The position numbers were made by a program, and so were the translations under genes. A DNA stretch of 64,000 bases from Tardibacter chloracetimidivorans (lineage in GTDB: Bacteria; Pseudomonadota; Alphaproteobacteria; Sphingomonadales; Sphingomonadaceae): assembly GCF_001890385.1 (NCBI RefSeq), contig NZ_CP018221.1, forward strand, positions 124,001-188,000, given 5' to 3'. Positions 61,851 through 64,000 of the stretch are shown piece after piece. Position 1 is the first letter of the stretch. Every line of letters starts with the position of its first letter. The notes under the pieces were generated by a model. The model made no database searches, was not told the DNA's origin, and saw only the letters and a program-made list of their open reading frames with translations.

Positions 61851-63277
61851 AGGCTTCGGGGGGTGTCGCGCTGGCCATCGTCCTGGCTCTGGCAGGCTGT
61901 GCCGGAAGCGACCGGGCGCCCGCAGCCGTTTCTTCCGTTGCCGTCAATGAAGAGCGGGTGACGATACCTGCGGACCCGTTTCCCTCCACCTATCGGCCTG
62001 CGCCGTCGGACGTCACGGTGATCCGGGGCGCGACCATGTTCGACGGCGAGGGCGGGCGCATCGACGGTGGCGCGATCCGGCTGGCGAACGGGCGGATCGA
62101 GGCGATCGGCGGCAGCGACCTCGCGGTTCCCGAAGGCGCGACGGTGATCGACGCGGCGGGCAAATGGGTGACGCCCGGCATCATCGATATCCACAGTCAC
62201 CTCGGCAATTATCCAAGCCCGGCCGTTGCGGCGCATTCGGATGGAAACGAGATGTCCGGCCCGCTCAACGCGGGCGTCTGGGCGGAGCATTCCGTCTGGC
62301 CGCAGGATCCGGGCTTTGGCCGCGCGCTGGCAAATGGCGGCGTGACGACGCTCCAGATCCTCCCCGGATCGGCCAATCTGTTCGGCGGGCGTTCCGTGGT
62401 GCTGAAGAATGTGCCGGGACGCACGGTTCAGGAGATGAAGTTTCCCGGCGCGCCCTATGGCCTCAAAATGGCGTGCGGGGAAAATCCGAAGCGCGTCTAT
62501 GGCGCGAAGGGGCGGATGCCGACAACGCGCATGGGCAATGTTGCGCTGGACCGTCAGGCATGGGCCGACGCGCAGAATTATCTGCGGAAATGGCAGGATT
62601 ATGAGCGCAAGGCGAAGGACGGCAAGGCCAAGCCCTCCGATGCGCCAAAGCGCGACATGGGGCTGGAGACGATGGCCGCCGCGCTGACTGGCGACATCGC
62701 CATCCACAACCATTGCTATCGCGCCGACGAAATGGCCATCGTCATCGATATGGCAAAGGAGTTCGGCTATCGCGTGGCGGCATTCCATCACGCCGTCGAA
62801 TCCTACAAGATCGCCGATCTGCTCCGCGACAACGGCATATGCTCGGCGATGTGGGCGGATTGGTGGGGGTTCAAGATGGAATCCTATGACGCCATCTGGG
62901 AAAATGTGGCGATGGTGGAAAATGCGGGGGCCTGCGCTATTGTCCACTCGGACGATGAGAACGGCATCCAGCGGCTGAATCAGGAAGCGTCAAAGGCGAT
63001 GGCGGCGGGGCGGCGCGCGGGGATTGCGGTTTCTCCGGAAAAGGCGTGGACGTGGCTTGCGATCAACCCGGCAAGGGCGCTTGGGATAGAAAAGCAGACA
63101 GGCAGCCTGAAACCCGGCAAGATGGCCGATGTGGTGCTTTGGAACGGCGATCCCATGTCGGTCTACACCCGGCCCGAAAAGGTCTGGGTGGACGGAGCGC
63201 TGCTCTATGACATGCACGACCCCAAGCGGCGGCGGGTGTCCGATTTCGAGCTTGGCCAGCCGGGTGAGGGGATGTGA
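61847..63277 (+). CDS. exported amidohydrolase (lipoprotein), metal motifs intact
   Basis: A 476-residue amidohydrolase with a lipobox LALAGC near residue 18, so it is lipid-anchored in the envelope. The metal motif is intact: KWVTPGIIDIHSHLGNYPSP (HxH), with later barrel residues in GDIAIHNHCY, AAFHHAVESY and AIVHSDDENG. It ends with LGIEKQTGSLKPGKMADVVLWNGDP. It overlaps the POT transporter gene, and a second amidohydrolase gene follows two bases later. Likely an imidopeptidase- or dipeptidase-like hydrolase that feeds the transporter; the substrate is inferred only. Confidence 0.88.
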   Translation: MKASGGVALAIVLALAGCAGSDRAPAAVSSVAVNEERVTIPADPFPSTYRPAPSDVTVIRGATMFDGEGGRIDGGAIRLANGRIEAIGGSDLAVPEGATVIDAAGKWVTPGIIDIHSHLGNYPSPAVAAHSDGNEMSGPLNAGVWAEHSVWPQDPGFGRALANGGVTTLQILPGSANLFGGRSVVLKNVPGRTVQEMKFPGAPYGLKMACGENPKRVYGAKGRMPTTRMGNVALDRQAWADAQNYLRKWQDYERKAKDGKAKPSDAPKRDMGLETMAAALTGDIAIHNHCYRADEMAIVIDMAKEFGYRVAAFHHAVESYKIADLLRDNGICSAMWADWWGFKMESYDAIWENVAMVENAGACAIVHSDDENGIQRLNQEASKAMAAGRRAGIAVSPEKAWTWLAINPARALGIEKQTGSLKPGKMADVVLWNGDPMSVYTRPEKVWVDGALLYDMHDPKRRRVSDFELGQPGEGM

Positions 63278-63278
63278 A

Positions 63279-64000
63279 GTGAAGTGGCCGATCGCCGCAT
63301 TGCTGGCGTTGCTCCCTGTGCCGGCAATGGCGCAGACGATCGCGATCACCGGCGGCAGGGTCGCGACCGGCAATGGAGGACAGCCGATAGAAGGCGCGAC
63401 CGTGCTGATCCGCAACGGGCGGATCGTCTCGGTCGGGCGAGGCGCGGCTCCCGGCGGCGCGCGCGTGATCGACGCGGCGGGAAAGTGGGTGACTCCCGGC
63501 ATCTTCGGCGGTTTTTCCCGGCTGGGGCTGGTGGAGGTGGATGCCGTCGCCCAGACCAATGATGCGGCGGCTACAGGGTCGCCGTTCGGCGCGGCGATCA
63601 GCGTTGCGCCCGCTGTCAACCCGAACGCGGCGGCCGTTCAGGTGAACCGGGCCGGAGGCGTAACGCGCGCCATCGTCGCCCCTGCCATCGGGCGCGATCT
63701 GTTTGCGGGCCAGGGCGCGGTGATCGACCTGGGCGAGGACATGGACGCCGTGACCCGCGCCAACGCATTTCAGTTCGTGGAATTCGGGGAGGCGGGAGCG
63801 GCCAAGGCGGGCGGGAGCCGGGCGGCCGCGCACGTCCAGCTTCGCAATGCGTTGTACGAGGCCCGCGACTATGCCCGCAGCCCTGCCGCCTATGAAGGCG
63901 GGCGGAGCCGGGAATCGCTGCTGATGCGGCTGGATGCGGCCGCGCTCGCGCCCGTCGTCCAAGGCGAGCAGCCGCTCTTTGTGCGTGTCGAGCGTGCCGC
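63279..64000 (+). CDS. amidohydrolase-fold protein lacking HxH (partial, runs off the window)
   Basis: Open to the window end; about 240 codons are visible. It has a GTG start at 63279, two bases after the previous stop, and a clear signal peptide (VKWPIAALLALLPVPAMAQ). The N-terminal sandwich is like its neighbour (ITGGRVATGNGGQPIEGATVLIRNGRIVSVG; GKWVTPGIFGGFSRLGLVEVDAV), but the HSH of the neighbour is FSR here, so the first metal pair is missing. The region up to the end looks helical and charged (VQLRNALYEARDY). This paired arrangement (one intact, one degenerate) suggests a heterodimer or a non-catalytic partner. Confidence 0.8.
   Translation, partial: MKWPIAALLALLPVPAMAQTIAITGGRVATGNGGQPIEGATVLIRNGRIVSVGRGAAPGGARVIDAAGKWVTPGIFGGFSRLGLVEVDAVAQTNDAAATGSPFGAAISVAPAVNPNAAAVQVNRAGGVTRAIVAPAIGRDLFAGQGAVIDLGEDMDAVTRANAFQFVEFGEAGAAKAGGSRAAAHVQLRNALYEARDYARSPAAYEGGRSRESLLMRLDAAALAPVVQGEQPLFVRVERA

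Overview
The window is a GC-rich (roughly 63-65% by eye) chromosomal segment of an alphaproteobacterium, almost certainly a member of the Sphingomonadales (Sphingomonas/Sphingobium/Sphingopyxis type). The reasons are the sphingomonad-like protein sequences (an S9 protein with an N-terminal extension, a PEPxxWA-type sorting signal, a DsbD with a DsbC-like N-terminal domain), the alphaproteobacterial operon ispH-thrB-rnhA, and alphaproteobacterial control sites (an EcfG-type general-stress promoter and a CIRCE element before groESL). Almost all DNA is coding on one strand or the other.

Layout. 1-2.65 kb: iron-uptake operon on the minus strand (PepSY protein, small membrane protein, TonB-dependent receptor cut by the window edge) behind a Fur-box-like palindrome. 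2.7-7.5 kb: small lipoprotein, a Gln/Arg-rich disordered protein with an EcfG promoter, bamE, a cytochrome bc1 chaperone, yceD, a pterin dehydratase, and a metallophosphoesterase/glycosyltransferase pair. 7.5-16 kb: GNAT and sppA, groESL with CIRCE, a repeat-containing gap, an Ala-rich lipoprotein, mlaA, bpt, ilvA. 16-26 kb: a 3-hydroxyisobutyrate-dehydrogenase-like enzyme, a YtcJ-like amidohydrolase without its metal motifs, dsbD, rplM-rpsI, the ctaA-cutA-DUF2237 operon, merC-zur, dxs. 26-38.8 kb: tlyA, an RND efflux pair, tspO, ubiK, ybjN, proC, mgtC, a thiolase and a PaaG-like isomerase, a PAS protein, two GT2 glycosyltransferases. 38.9-41 kb: pgl with an IS110-family element inserted directly at its ribosome binding site. 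41-54 kb: the conserved tRNA-Gly, tRNA-Trp, secE-nusG-rplKAJL-rpoBC transcription/translation block. 54-64 kb: rnhA-thrB-ispH, a lipoprotein, msrA, the tsaC-family gene, a PEP-CTERM protein with a consensus sigma-54 promoter, a nitroreductase, and a peptide-transporter/amidohydrolase operon that runs off the window.

Most genes are housekeeping. The parts that reward a second look are regulatory or accessory. They are the IS110 element with a structured non-coding segment that is a good bridge-RNA candidate, the sigma-54 promoter of the PEP-CTERM gene, the EcfG promoter of a hydrophobic-residue-free protein, and two amidohydrolase-fold proteins that have lost the HxH metal motif. I did not find CRISPR arrays, prophage, toxin-antitoxin, restriction or recognised anti-phage genes, and I do not see a multi-gene system that I would call wholly new.
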